A stretch of 64,000 bases of DNA from Collinsella sp. AM33-4BH. GTDB taxonomy: Bacteria > Actinomycetota > Coriobacteriia > Coriobacteriales > Coriobacteriaceae. How positions within the stretch are numbered: the stretch's first letter is position 1; each line of letters opens with the position of its first letter. The stretch lies in the NCBI RefSeq assembly GCF_003469205.1, contig NZ_QSIN01000004.1, forward strand, positions 1-64,000, given 5' to 3'. The notes beneath the pieces are model-generated. The model saw only the letters and a list, made by a program, of their open reading frames with translations, did not search any database and was not told where the DNA came from. Made by a program: the position numbers and the translations under genes. Below, in pieces: positions 1 to 8,935 of this stretch.

Positions 1-533
1 CTTGTGGCGCCGAGCACGAGTATCGACGAGAGAAGGAAGGGAATGAAGGGAAGGAAAGACGGCGCCGCGGCAACGGCGTAAGGCAGGAAGGAAAGGAACG
101 GCAGGTCGTTTGCGGAGGCCGGGATATCCGCGATGCCGGAGCTGCTCAGGGCACGGCAATATGCGAGCGCCGCGTCATTGGTCTCCTGGTCCCCCACGAT
201 GGACCCGGATTGGAAGCCCTCGTCCATGAGCGCGTAGTAGCTCTCGGCAGAATCGAGAAAGGCGGCGTCGGTTTGAGCGGCAAGGGCGGCGTTCGCGTAT
301 CTTGCAAGCTCCGCGTCATCTTGCTGCTCTGGAGATAGGTCTGTGCCGCTGGCCCGGGGCGCGCGCGTATTGAATGCGTCGACAAAGCCCTGCATGCCCT
401 GCTTCATAAAGAAGGGGCCGTAGATGGGTGAATTGAACGCAATGGGGACGGAAAAGGCTGCAGCGAGAACGAGCGTACAAATCCATACGGCCCTGTCTCT
501 TAGGATTAGTTTGAGAAGAAGTCGACAGTACAT
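1..533 (-). CDS. Membrane protein, probable ABC-2-like permease (3' end beyond window)
   Basis: The reading frame is open from an ATG at 533 to the window edge, giving about 177 residues. An N-terminal membrane segment (about residues 14-33) is followed by an external stretch of about 120 residues rich in Ala, Asp and Glu. A second hydrophobic stretch begins near residue 147. This topology, one TM, a large outer loop, then a TM bundle, matches each half of the 740-aa permease two genes upstream. A stop codon lies directly before the ATG, and AGGTG sits upstream as a possible ribosome site. It is the last visible gene of the minus-strand operon starting at 4087. I infer an ABC permease subunit for bacteriocin-type export or immunity. 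No conserved motif proves this. Confidence 0.6.
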   Translation of the reverse strand, partial: MYCRLLLKLILRDRAVWICTLVLAAAFSVPIAFNSPIYGPFFMKQGMQGFVDAFNTRAPRASGTDLSPEQQDDAELARYANAALAAQTDAAFLDSAESYYALMDEGFQSGSIVGDQETNDAALAYCRALSSSGIADIPASANDLPFLSFLPYAVAAAPSFLPFIPFLLSSILVLGAT

Positions 534-552
534 TTAGAAGCACCTACGTTCC

Positions 553-684
553 TCAAAGCATCGTTAGATTAAAAGTAACAGACCGGATGAAGATGCGTGC
601 GATGGGGGCAAGGCGAATGGCTGAGCGGTATCGATATGCGGGTTCAACGGTATCACATTGGCCACATAGATTTTTAACTTGCAT
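553..684 (-). CDS. Small ORF, 43 aa, CxxC-containing
   Basis: The ATG at 684 follows the ATPase stop within a few bases, with GGGCGGG just upstream, and the stop at 553 is about 20 bases before the next gene. Such tight packing suggests a real operon member. The product starts MQVKNLCGQCDT, so it has a CxxC pair, and its C-terminal half is moderately hydrophobic and basic. I do not recognise a family. It could be a small peptide of the export locus or a chance ORF; the spacing is the main argument. Confidence 0.3.
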   Translation of the reverse strand: MQVKNLCGQCDTVEPAYRYRSAIRLAPIARIFIRSVTFNLTML

Positions 685-686
685 TT

Positions 687-1436
687 CTACCCGCCCTTTT
701 CGTAGAGTCGCCGATACGTGCTTAGCGCACCCTCGGCGCGTCCGGCAGGCTTTGCGAAATGGGATCCAGGAGACTTCGGCGCAGCATCATCTTGCGGAAT
801 GCTTCTAATGAGCCTCCCATCCTTCAAAAACAGAATCTCATCGCACAGCCTATCGACCGAATCCAAGATGTGGGATGACATGATGATGCACGTACCAGAA
901 TCGGCCAGCTTCCTGAGAATCTCGGAATGCAAGTCCACCCTGCTGGGGTCGAGCGCGTTCATGGGCTCATCTAATAGAAGGTACCGCGCGCCCGTCGCAT
1001 ACGCAATCGCCAGGGTAAGCTGCTGCTTCATGCCCTGGCTCAGAGTGCGGATCCTCATCTTCGCGAACTCGCCTATCTGCGTTTGTTCCACTATCTCTTC
1101 GATATCGCGAGCGTGCGGCCACATATCGCAAACCATCTTGAGGTGATCTTCCGCACGCAATCCGGGATACAGCAGCGTCCCCTCACCAGGTGCATAGAAG
1201 ATCATAGAACGGACCTCTCTCGCACCCGTACCCTGCACCTCATCCAGAACGATGCTCCCGTCCACGCGAGGACCCGGCAAACCTGCCATCGCACGCAGCA
1301 ACGTCGTCTTTCCATGCCCGTTCGGAGCGACGAGACCGTAGACCGTACCCGGGGCAAACTCAGCGTTCACCGAATCTACGAGCACCTTCTTTCCATAAGA
1401 GATCGTCAGCGTTTGAAGGTCAATCATCGAGATCAT
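687..1436 (-). CDS. ABC transporter ATP-binding protein
   Basis: A 249-aa nucleotide-binding subunit that would power the membrane partner encoded just upstream. It shows a Walker A (PNGHGKTTLL, about residue 38), a signature motif (LSQGMKQQ), a Walker B (YLLLDEPMNAL) and a switch His (SSH). The start ATG overlaps the permease stop in ATGA, so translation is coupled. An alternative ATG lies three codons in. The length fits single-domain ATPases of the bacteriocin/lantibiotic immunity type. The substrate is unknown; the secreted peptide at the head of the operon is the obvious candidate. Confidence 0.93.
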   Translation of the reverse strand: MISMIDLQTLTISYGKKVLVDSVNAEFAPGTVYGLVAPNGHGKTTLLRAMAGLPGPRVDGSIVLDEVQGTGAREVRSMIFYAPGEGTLLYPGLRAEDHLKMVCDMWPHARDIEEIVEQTQIGEFAKMRIRTLSQGMKQQLTLAIAYATGARYLLLDEPMNALDPSRVDLHSEILRKLADSGTCIIMSSHILDSVDRLCDEILFLKDGRLIRSIPQDDAAPKSPGSHFAKPAGRAEGALSTYRRLYEKGG

Positions 1437-3655
1437 CCCCTTTCGATCTTTGGAACACTCAGGCGCACCATCAACGGAGATACGGCGCCCAAGACCACCA
1501 GCAGAGCGCCCGATGCGCCGACGACCTCTCCAAAAGGCATCGCGTTCGTCCCTCGCCCAAGGAACCCAATCGTCCCCACCTGGGAAGCGGGATCAAACGA
1601 GGCGAATGGAGCCAGCAGCGCGACGCCCATGCCCACGCTTTCAACATGAGCGCTCAACGAACCCAACACCAAGAGAACCGCGCAAACCATTCCGGTGACA
1701 ACGGGGTTGCGGCTAATCGCTGCTGTCAACGCAGCGACGACGGAAATCACGCCGTATGCCATGACCAGCAACGGAATACTGCACAACACCGCCTCCCCCA
1801 CCGTGGACGTTGTCGAAGCTCCCGCCCGAATGAGAGCGACGGGATACTCCGATCCACCCGCACCGTTCTTAATCACGGACACAACGACAGCGGGAACCAT
1901 CGACACCAAAAGCAGCACCAAGCCAAGCAGGAGAGCCAGCGCAACAGCCGTCAGAAAACGCACATGCGCTGTTGCGGGGATCTGGAGAACCAGAAGGGAA
2001 CGACACTGCAGGTGGGTGCACGCGAGCGATGTGACAACCACGGGCAACAGCAAAAATAAGGAGGGAAGCGCTGCCTGGAGATACGAAAGGAGGATTAATG
2101 GGGGCATCTTCGTACTTAACTCGTAAACCTTGGGGTCCGGCAAGCTCGCGATCGACTCAAGCAGAAGGGCGCGCGCCTCCGCACGAGAAGGAGTCTCCGG
2201 CTCGATTCCGATCGATTGCAGGAGAGTCGCATCTGCCGCGCCCAGCTCACCTCGAGCGCGCTCGTACGTCGCAAGGCTTCGAAACCCCTCCGCAGGCATA
2301 GGCGCGTACACGAAACCCGAAAGAGCATCCCGCATGTCTTCCAGGGCCGCTTTGCCCTCGACGTCCATATTCGCAGCGTTCTGCTCTAGATACCGATCTA
2401 TTGAACGGAGCTCCCCATCCCTATACCGAACAGCGGAAACGTTATCAGCGTCAGGAAACATCTCGATCAGAGCCGGGGCCAGCATCGTCGTCGACATTGC
2501 AATCGCGCATACGGCGAGGGTAGGAGAACGCAGGAGCAGTTTCCCCATCGTTCTTACGTATGCAACGGCGGAGGCACAAGCGCTCGAACGAGTTGCCGTT
2601 CTCGATGCAGTGAAGGAACCTCTCTCAAGACAAATCGGGGATATCGGGCACGCGCAGCCGCTCTTTCCAGCAACGCAAAGCAGGCTAATTGCCAGCACCT
2701 CGATCCCGATTGCGCATACGAGGGCAATCGCGCCACGCTCGAAGCAAAGTCCAGGCAGATTCACTATCTGCGTTGTCGGGTACGGGCTATAGGCGCCGAC
2801 GGTCAACTCAGTGTTCGCATACGTAAGGGGATTCAACAGGGCGAACTCACGTAAAGCGATGGATCTTCCGTAATACCCGGGAACCATCGTCACCCCCATC
2901 AGGGCACATACGAACACGATTCCAAGCGTAGGGTTATTGGCAATCTTCACGGCAAGGTGAACGACAAGCGAGATGAACGCTGCCACCAAGAATTGCAAGA
3001 TGGCCGTCTGCGCGAACACCAGCCAAGCCGGTTTGATAACCGGAGTCGCATATTGAATGTAGCCTATCGGATAGAACGGCGAGCCCGGGCCATTCTTCAC
3101 AAGCGCGGCGATTATCCCTGGAAGATTGATGGCGAGGACGGCAAGCATTGCAAAAACACTCGCCCATACGCTCGATGCAACAAGTCTACCCAGCTCGCCC
3201 ATCGGTGCCTGGATGATGAGCTTTTCACGTTTGTTAAGACGCGCGGCAAGGAACGAGACGGCAACGGCCGTTGCGACCCATAGCAAGTACTCCTTCGATC
3301 CGTCATAATAGGTGTACTCTCCATCCGATATCTGCAGAAACGGAAGTAGGGGAGAGAGCGGTGCCAAGATAAGACGTCCCGCGGCAAGAGGGTACAGAAG
3401 CGCGGGCATGCTTGATGAAGAGGTATAGACACCGTCCTCCCCCGCATTCACAAGCGCATCCGCATAGGATGCTGACAATTCCTGCTCAACACGGGTTATT
3501 CCCGACTCGAGGTATTCGACCCGTCCGTCGATGCCAGCCGCGCTCCTGAAGACGGGCAGAGCACAAAGAACCATCAACGCAACAACGACAACACAGAGCG
3601 ACCTGGAGGAGAGAAGCGACCTAAAGATCGCCTTCGAGATTTTGAGCATATTCAT
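1433..3655 (-). CDS. Large ABC permease with internally duplicated halves
   Basis: About 740 residues of integral membrane protein. Each half has an N-terminal TM, a large external loop and a TM bundle. Both halves carry the same landmark, KNGPGSPFYP in the first and KNGAGGSEYP in the second, so the protein arose by duplication and fusion. I chose the ATG at 3655, preceded by AAGG, over an in-frame ATG 22 codons earlier that lacks a ribosome site. The stop overlaps the ATPase start. The size and gene order (secreted peptide, big permease, ATPase) recall lactococcin-972-type bacteriocin loci. That comparison rests on architecture rather than a sequence match. Confidence 0.85.
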   Translation of the reverse strand: MNMLKISKAIFRSLLSSRSLCVVVVALMVLCALPVFRSAAGIDGRVEYLESGITRVEQELSASYADALVNAGEDGVYTSSSSMPALLYPLAAGRLILAPLSPLLPFLQISDGEYTYYDGSKEYLLWVATAVAVSFLAARLNKREKLIIQAPMGELGRLVASSVWASVFAMLAVLAINLPGIIAALVKNGPGSPFYPIGYIQYATPVIKPAWLVFAQTAILQFLVAAFISLVVHLAVKIANNPTLGIVFVCALMGVTMVPGYYGRSIALREFALLNPLTYANTELTVGAYSPYPTTQIVNLPGLCFERGAIALVCAIGIEVLAISLLCVAGKSGCACPISPICLERGSFTASRTATRSSACASAVAYVRTMGKLLLRSPTLAVCAIAMSTTMLAPALIEMFPDADNVSAVRYRDGELRSIDRYLEQNAANMDVEGKAALEDMRDALSGFVYAPMPAEGFRSLATYERARGELGAADATLLQSIGIEPETPSRAEARALLLESIASLPDPKVYELSTKMPPLILLSYLQAALPSLFLLLPVVVTSLACTHLQCRSLLVLQIPATAHVRFLTAVALALLLGLVLLLVSMVPAVVVSVIKNGAGGSEYPVALIRAGASTTSTVGEAVLCSIPLLVMAYGVISVVAALTAAISRNPVVTGMVCAVLLVLGSLSAHVESVGMGVALLAPFASFDPASQVGTIGFLGRGTNAMPFGEVVGASGALLVVLGAVSPLMVRLSVPKIERG

Positions 3656-3721
3656 CGCCAACCTTAACCTCATCCAGTCGGAACAGAGGGGCCGAACAAA
3701 ATGCTCGGCCCTTCCTCGCAT

Positions 3722-4087
3722 CTAGTAGGTGCTATAGACAAATTGCCATTTATCAGTTGTGCCAAGAACACCACAGGAGCACATTGCAGCGAGGCGGGAT
3801 TCCCTATGATGCGCGGATCGGCGATAGCCATTTCGGTAGGAGATCGTCTTGTAAGAGATGTTGAACATCGAGATGCTGTGCCCGCTTACGCCGCGAGGAC
3901 AGCTGTAGCTCCAGTAGGTATCGACGACGTCGTCCGTATACCCGAGGGGCTCAACGAGGGCACACTGGCTGCTCTCCTGGGAAGGAGGCATCGGGGTATC
4001 CGCAAAAGCGGGGGCTCCCGGCAGCAACAGACAAAGAGCGAGGCCGAGGAAAACCAAGAGCTTACACGACTTAACAGTACTGAACAT
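3722..4087 (-). CDS. Small secreted Cys-containing peptide, bacteriocin-like candidate
   Basis: A 121-aa product with a clear signal peptide: basic start, hydrophobic core LLVFLGLALCLLLPG and an AFA-DT cleavage site near residue 30. The mature part of about 90 residues is aromatic and Ser-rich, has four Cys (one CSC), and ends KWQFVYSTY. I chose the ATG at 4087 because GGAGAGG lies just before it; a longer ORF starts four codons earlier. It heads the operon with the ABC permease and ATPase, so it may be the exported or sensed peptide. No bacteriocin family signature is certain. Lactococcin 972 relatives usually lack Cys, so this could be a different type. Confidence 0.6.
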   Translation of the reverse strand: MFSTVKSCKLLVFLGLALCLLLPGAPAFADTPMPPSQESSQCALVEPLGYTDDVVDTYWSYSCPRGVSGHSISMFNISYKTISYRNGYRRSAHHRESRLAAMCSCGVLGTTDKWQFVYSTY

Positions 4088-4207
4088 AATCCTCTCCAAT
4101 CTAGAGGGATTTCGGTTGCAGCATGCTGTGATTACTTGCCGGCAAAGTCAATTTAACATAAACTGTTAAAAAGTAACCTGAGTTTTTTAAATTCTTCGGA
4201 GGTTATT

Positions 4208-4720
4208 ATGAGTTCCGACAATCGCACTCCCCGGCTTCATTCCTTCCGCATCGCATGTGCGATAGCCTCTGCGGCCCTTTGCGCCACCGCCATCGCACAA
4301 GTGGCGTTCTCCTTAAAGCCAGCAATCGAAGTGCTCGACAACCCTGTAATTGCAGACTCCCCCGCGTATCCAGCCCTTGCGATCTCGACATTGGTCCCTG
4401 CCGTCATCGGTATCGCTACGACCATCCTCAGCGCCGTTCTCGTGTGGACGATCAAGAGCGGAGACCCCTTCAAGAAAGGGTCTGCGACATGCTTGAAGGT
4501 GCTCGGCATTCTCTTCGTTGTTCAAGCTGCCACCAGCCTCTACGCCGGCTCACTCAAAACCTCCGTTTCGATGTTTGGCGGCGAGGGGGCCGTCGGCGCC
4601 CAAGAGATCGCTTCATCATTCGATTGGACCTCTCTGGTTCTCGGCATCGTCCTGTTCATGCTTTCCCAGCTCTTCTTGTACGCCCGAGAGCTGTACCTCG
4701 ACTCCGACGAGATTGCGTAA
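4208..4720 (+). CDS. Four-TM membrane protein, DUF2975-like
   Basis: A 170-aa protein with four hydrophobic segments (about residues 14-32, 55-80, 94-114 and 141-162) and short polar links. The ribosome site CGGAGG lies just upstream of the ATG. It is followed after 9 bases by a small XRE regulator. DUF2975 membrane proteins are commonly paired with YozG-like HTH regulators, so family and pairing support each other. The function is unknown; such pairs are often thought to sense membrane or small-molecule stress. It is divergent from the secreted-peptide operon, so the 120-bp gap probably holds promoters for both. Confidence 0.75.
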   Translation: MSSDNRTPRLHSFRIACAIASAALCATAIAQVAFSLKPAIEVLDNPVIADSPAYPALAISTLVPAVIGIATTILSAVLVWTIKSGDPFKKGSATCLKVLGILFVVQAATSLYAGSLKTSVSMFGGEGAVGAQEIASSFDWTSLVLGIVLFMLSQLFLYARELYLDSDEIA

Positions 4721-4729
4721 GGAAACGCC

Positions 4730-4981
4730 ATGCCCGTAATTGTTCGCCTCGACAAGATCATGGCCGAGCGAAAGATTTCCTCGAACGAACTTGCCGAAAG
4801 GATTGGAACCACGCCCGTGAACCTGTCCCGTATTAAAAAAGGGCATATTCGCGGCATTCGCTTCAACACACTCGAGCAGCTATGCCTCGCCCTTCGTTGC
4901 CAACCCGGAGACCTTCTCGAAGTCATGAGCGAAGAGGATGCCCGAAAGGAGTTCGGACTCGATTGGTCCGCCGAGGATTAG
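4730..4981 (+). CDS. Small XRE/Cro-C1 family HTH regulator (YozG-like)
   Basis: An 83-aa product that is almost entirely a helix-turn-helix domain: KISSNELAERIGTTPVNLSR is the HTH core, followed by the TLEQLCLALRCQPGDLLE helix typical of YozG-type regulators. It is in an operon with the four-TM protein. The last residues (EEDARKEFGLDWSAED) precede a TAG stop at 4979-4981. Directly after this stop, in the same frame, the sequence continues as an integrase catalytic domain, so the gene end sits at a recombination joint. The native C-terminus may therefore be altered. Confidence 0.88.
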   Translation: MPVIVRLDKIMAERKISSNELAERIGTTPVNLSRIKKGHIRGIRFNTLEQLCLALRCQPGDLLEVMSEEDARKEFGLDWSAED

Positions 4982-5707
4982 AGGGCGGTCGTACTCGCCC
5001 TGCACACGGGGATGCGAATCGGCGAGGTCTGCGGCCTTCGGTGGTGCGATGTGGATTTCGAGACGGGCCTGATCTCGATCAGACACTCGGTGGCGTACGC
5101 GAAGGGAATGGGTTCGTTCATCAAGGACACCAAGACCCATGACGCCAGGGGTATCCCCATCGACCCGGTCGGCCTACTCCCCTTCCTGAAGGAGACCCAC
5201 GAGATCGACTGCGGAAAGCTGCGCTTGCGCGGCCTTACCGGGGCGGTCGAGATCGGGGACTGCTACATCCTGTCGGAGCCGGGCGCGACCTTCGCGACGA
5301 CAAGCTATATCCGCAGGGCGTTCAAGACGTTCTCGGAGACCAACGGCCTCATGGGTACCAACGACGAGCTGATCACGTTCCACGGCCTTCGCCACACGTT
5401 CGCAACGCAGTGGATCCGCCAAGGCGGCGATATCAAGGCGCTCCAATCGATCCTCGGCCACAAGGACGCCATGGCGACGCTCAACGTCTACGTCGACATC
5501 GAGCCCATCTCCAAAATCCATAACATGCTGCGCGCCACGCCGTGCCTTTGGCGCGGGCACCTCGAGCCGAGGGTCGATCCGGGTCCCATGTTCCAACAGA
5601 GGATCCAGGAGTCCATCGAGACGCTCCAGGCGTTCGGCTACGGCATCACCGAGCCGGACGACCGAAATATCGCCATACGCGACGTGAAGACGAACAGTTG
5701 GCTCTAG
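4982..5707 (+). pseudogene. Tyrosine recombinase (phage-type integrase), catalytic half only
   Basis: The frame begins immediately after the regulator stop and reads AVVLALHTGMRIGEVCGLRW, the start of a tyrosine-recombinase catalytic domain. The active-site set is visible: Arg in TGMRIGE, the HGLRH box, His in LGHKD and the nucleophile Tyr in NVYVD. The SAM-like core-binding and arm-binding N-terminal domains (about 150-200 residues) are missing, and the first ATG (5012) falls inside the catalytic domain. A C-terminal tail of about 60 residues extends past the Tyr. This is a decayed element remnant, probably inactive, and marks past insertion and deletion here. An intact fold expressed by readthrough is possible but less likely. 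Confidence 0.85.
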
Positions 5708-5763
5708 CTCACCGAGTACGCGGCAGTGCTGGGCCCATCCCAACTGAGGTCACGGTGGTCCGA

Positions 5764-5807
5764 TAGGGGCACCGCCCGCGGCATGCGCCGCGGAGCGGTA
5801 TCCCCTA
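5764..5807 (+). terminator. GC-rich hairpin after integrase remnant
   Basis: The sequence forms a long hairpin: CCGCGGC pairs with GCCGCGG around ATGC, extended by ACCGC/GCGGT and TAGGGG/CCCCTA with small bulges. There is no T-run, so termination is uncertain. It lies in the 396-base gap between the integrase remnant and the ACT protein gene, which otherwise shows no convincing gene. Confidence 0.4.
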
Positions 5808-6103
5808 CCGAAGGGCGGGGATGCCCTCCGCTTCCAGTTCGGAATCAGCCGTCGGAGGCGTTCGGCTGACTGCGGGAACGGCCTGTCCGCTCAATGTGTT
5901 CGGCTGAGATCGGAAATCAACCCAACACGAGCCGGACACGCGCCAGACGGCTCTTCCCCGTACGGCCTTCCCCCTTACGCTCATGTTGCAGGCATGTAAC
6001 GCCGCAGCGAGCGCGCCTTTTTTGCGCCAGACAGGTACAATGATGAACACTGTACCGTAGCGGAGCGCCCCGCGCGCGCCGCAACCACGCGAAAGGGTTT
6101 CCC

Positions 6104-6391
6104 ATGGCCGAGATCTCGTCCTCCCGTATCGTCATCACCGTCCTTGGCAAGAACCGCCCCGGCATCGTCGCCGGCGTCACCCGTGTCCTGGGCGAGGCCA
6201 ACGTCGACATCCGCGACATCACGCAGTCCATTATCGAGGACATCTTCACCATGACCATGCTGGCCGATACCGCCGAGTCCAAGCTCGACTTCGCTGAGCT
6301 GCAGAAGGCCCTGGCCGAGGCCGGTGAGCTTTCGGGCGTCAACGTGTCCATCCAGCGCGAGGACGTCTTTAACTTTATGTACCGCCTGTAG
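6104..6391 (+). CDS. ACT domain-containing protein
   Basis: A 95-aa protein that is one ACT domain (SSRIVITVLGKNRPGIVAGVTRVLGEANVDIRDITQ). It matches the stand-alone ACT proteins of the UPF0237 family. ACT domains bind amino acids or similar ligands; free-standing members are putative regulators of metabolism with no proven reaction. It precedes citrate synthase on the same strand after 77 bases, which may reflect a shared transcript. No signal or TM is present, so it is cytosolic. Confidence 0.9.
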   Translation: MAEISSSRIVITVLGKNRPGIVAGVTRVLGEANVDIRDITQSIIEDIFTMTMLADTAESKLDFAELQKALAEAGELSGVNVSIQREDVFNFMYRL

Positions 6392-6468
6392 CGAACAGGC
6401 CGCTGGGGATAGCCTGACACGCGCATGCCCATGCAGGCCACCCCGATGCGGCCCGGAGAGGAGCGCGC

Positions 6469-7887
6469 ATGGCCTACGACGCCAAGAAAATCTATTACCG
6501 CTTCGATGACCACTTGAGCCGACTGGTTCTGGATTACGAAGCAAGCCGCCAGATTTCGTCTGAGAGCGAAAGCCTCTACCACGGCCTGCCGACCGACCCT
6601 TATGACGAGGGCCTGTTTGTCGAGCACAATGTCAAGCGCGGCCTACGCAATGCCGACGGCTCGGGCGTGGTCGCGGGTCTCACTCGTATCTCGGATGTGC
6701 ACGGCTACAACAAGGTCGACGGAAAGGTCGTGCCCGATCAGGGCAAGCTCACGCTTCGCGGCTACAGCATCGAGGATCTGGTCAACAATGCCCAGGCCGA
6801 GAATCGCTATGGCTACGAGGAAGTCGCCTATCTGCTTATCACGGGTTCGCTGCCCAACAAGGAAGAGCTCGACGGCTTTTGCGAGCGCCTGGGCGCCTTT
6901 AGACACCTGAGTGACGAGTACGTTAAAGAGTTCCCTATGACCACGGTGTCGTCGAGCATCATGAACGTGCTCCAGCGCGCCGTACTGTTGCTCTACGCCT
7001 TCGATGCCGAACCAGACGTGATCACGCCCGAGCACGAAATCGACGTCGCCATTTCCATGCTCGCACGTCTCCCGCGCATCGCCGCCTTCGCACACATGGC
7101 CTCGGTCGCCAAGCTTCGCGGCTCCGAGGTTCACGTGCCGCACCCCACGCCCGGTCTCTCCACCGCCGAGACCATCCTACAGGTCTTGCGCGGTGGCATG
7201 GCGTTCACCCGCGACGAAGCCATGCTGCTCGACGTGATGCTCATGCTGCATGCCGAGCACGGCGGCGGCAACAACTCCACGTTTGCCTGCCGCGTGCTGT
7301 CCTCCTCGGCCACCGACCCGTATTCCGCCTACGCCGCGGCTATCGGCTCGCTCAAGGGCCCGCGCCACGGCGGTGCCAACGCCAAGGTCGTGTCCATGCA
7401 CGAGGACATCCGCGCGCATGTCTCCAACTGGGAGGACGAGGACGAGGTCGCAGCCTACCTGGGCAAGATCCTCGACAAGCAGGCCTTCGACGGCACGGGC
7501 CTCATCTACGGTATGGGCCACGCCGTCTATACGCTCAGCGACCCGCGCGCCGAGGTCTGCCGCCGTTACGCGCGCACGCTTGCCGCCAAGAAGGACCTGG
7601 GCGATGAGTTCGCGCTCATCGAGCGCATCGAGCGCTTGGCACCCCAGGTCATGCGCGACCACGGCATGACCAAGCCCATCTGCGCCAACATCGACCTGTA
7701 CACGGGCTTTATCTACAAGATGCTCGGCGTGCCCGAGACGCTCTTTACGCCGCTGTTCGCCGTCGCCCGCATGGCCGGTTGGTCGGCGCACCGCATGGAA
7801 GAGCTCTTCTGCGCGCACCGCATCATCCGTCCCGCGTATCGCCCGGTTATCGAGCCGTTGGAGTACAAGCCGCTCGCTGACCGCTAG
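6469..7887 (+). CDS. gltA: Citrate (or 2-methylcitrate) synthase
   Basis: A 472-aa enzyme that would condense oxaloacetate with acetyl-CoA. Landmarks are the substrate-binding His regions AEHGGGNNSTF and YGMGHAVYTLSDPRA and the catalytic Asp region NIDLYTGFIYKMLGVP. The length and N-terminal extension fit the long citrate-synthase form seen in anaerobic Firmicutes and Actinobacteria. No aconitase or isocitrate dehydrogenase gene is nearby, so the pathway context (glutamate synthesis by a partial TCA branch) is inferred. Discriminating citrate from methylcitrate synthase is not possible from motifs alone. Confidence 0.93.
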   Translation: MAYDAKKIYYRFDDHLSRLVLDYEASRQISSESESLYHGLPTDPYDEGLFVEHNVKRGLRNADGSGVVAGLTRISDVHGYNKVDGKVVPDQGKLTLRGYSIEDLVNNAQAENRYGYEEVAYLLITGSLPNKEELDGFCERLGAFRHLSDEYVKEFPMTTVSSSIMNVLQRAVLLLYAFDAEPDVITPEHEIDVAISMLARLPRIAAFAHMASVAKLRGSEVHVPHPTPGLSTAETILQVLRGGMAFTRDEAMLLDVMLMLHAEHGGGNNSTFACRVLSSSATDPYSAYAAAIGSLKGPRHGGANAKVVSMHEDIRAHVSNWEDEDEVAAYLGKILDKQAFDGTGLIYGMGHAVYTLSDPRAEVCRRYARTLAAKKDLGDEFALIERIERLAPQVMRDHGMTKPICANIDLYTGFIYKMLGVPETLFTPLFAVARMAGWSAHRMEELFCAHRIIRPAYRPVIEPLEYKPLADR

Positions 7888-7974
7888 GACGCGGACCGTT
7901 ATAGAACTCGAGCGTGGCCAGGGCATCGCCGCCCTCGGCCACGCTTTTTATGCCAGCAGAAAGGGCTGCATCAA

Positions 7975-8817
7975 ATGATTGTGTTTTCCGATATGGATGG
8001 AACGCTGCTGACGAGTGATAAGCAGATGAGCGACGCCACCTGGGCGATGCTCGACGAGCTTGCGCGCCGCGATATTGAGTTTGTGCCCTGCACAGGCCGT
8101 CCACTGTCAGGCGTCTTTGAGCCCATCCTCGCCCATCCCGCCGTGCACTACGCGGTCTGCGCCAATGGTGCCAGCGTCTGGCAGCTCGGCGACGATACGC
8201 CCACCGATGCCTCACGTGCTACGCGCATTTTGAGCCGACCGCTCGACCGCGCCATCGCCCACCACGTCCATAGCATTGCCACCGGCCATGACGTCACCTT
8301 CGATATCTTCGCGGACGGGCAGTGTTTCCTCCCCCGCTCGCTCTACACGCGCCTGGACGAATTCTGCGGCGGCGATCCTCACATCGCGGCTTCGCTCAAG
8401 CGCACACGAACACCGATCGACATGGATATCGACAGCAAGATCGACGAGGTCGAGACGCTCGAACGCATCGCCATGTACTGGCACGACCCCACCGATCGCG
8501 ACGCCATCGCGGCGGCGCTCGACACGCTCGGAGGCATTGAGGTCACGCGTTCGTACGCCATGAATATCGAGGTTATGGGCGAAGGCGCCACCAAGGGAAC
8601 GGCCCTCACGTGGCTGTGTGAGCATCTGGGCGAGCGTCTCGCCGACGCCTGGGCGTTCGGCGACAACATCAACGACATCCCCATGCTGCAGGCAGCGGGC
8701 CATGGCATGGCCATGATCAACGCCGAGCCCGAAGATCGCGAGGCCGCCGACGCCATCACCGAATACGACAACGACCACGACGGCGTCGCCCGCACCATCA
8801 TGGCCGCCCTCGCCTAG
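7975..8817 (+). CDS. Cof-type HAD-IIB family hydrolase
   Basis: A 280-aa haloacid-dehalogenase-type phosphatase. Motif I is SDMDGTLLTSD with the nucleophile Asp, motif II lies in PCTGRP, and the C-terminal motif is AFGDNINDIPML. The insert between is the IIB cap that picks the substrate, usually a sugar phosphate or nucleotide. The substrate cannot be read from sequence. The stop codon TAG runs straight into TCATTGG, the start of an intergenic repeat. A second Cof-type HAD gene (8936-9730) lies convergent, with repeats between them. Confidence 0.92.
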   Translation: MIVFSDMDGTLLTSDKQMSDATWAMLDELARRDIEFVPCTGRPLSGVFEPILAHPAVHYAVCANGASVWQLGDDTPTDASRATRILSRPLDRAIAHHVHSIATGHDVTFDIFADGQCFLPRSLYTRLDEFCGGDPHIAASLKRTRTPIDMDIDSKIDEVETLERIAMYWHDPTDRDAIAAALDTLGGIEVTRSYAMNIEVMGEGATKGTALTWLCEHLGERLADAWAFGDNINDIPMLQAAGHGMAMINAEPEDREAADAITEYDNDHDGVARTIMAALA

Positions 8818-8828
8818 TCATTGGTCAG

Positions 8829-8934
8829 TCATTGGGGACGTTCTTAAACGACTAGTCACTGGGGACACTCTTCGCAAAAAGCTGCAAGGACTGTCCCCCA
8901 CTGCCGGCAGAAAAGGAACGTCCCCATCTGCCGG
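8829..8934. repeat. Intergenic GGGGACGTTC-type repeats (two units)
   Basis: Unit one (about 8829-8873) contains GGGGACGTTC, TTAAACGACTAGTC and GGGGACACTCTT. It recurs in inverted orientation at 9895-9941. Unit two (about 8885-8934) contains AAGGA, TGTCCC, TGCCGGCA and AAAAGGAACGTCCCC. It recurs in direct orientation at about 11922-11971. The units fill the space between two convergent HAD genes. Confidence 0.8.
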
Positions 8935-8935
8935 A

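Noticed and set aside
5805..6050. 81-aa minus-strand ORF in the gap before the ACT protein gene
   Set aside because: Composition is Arg/Pro/Ser-rich without domain or ribosome site, and it overlaps GC-rich hairpin sequence. Likely chance.
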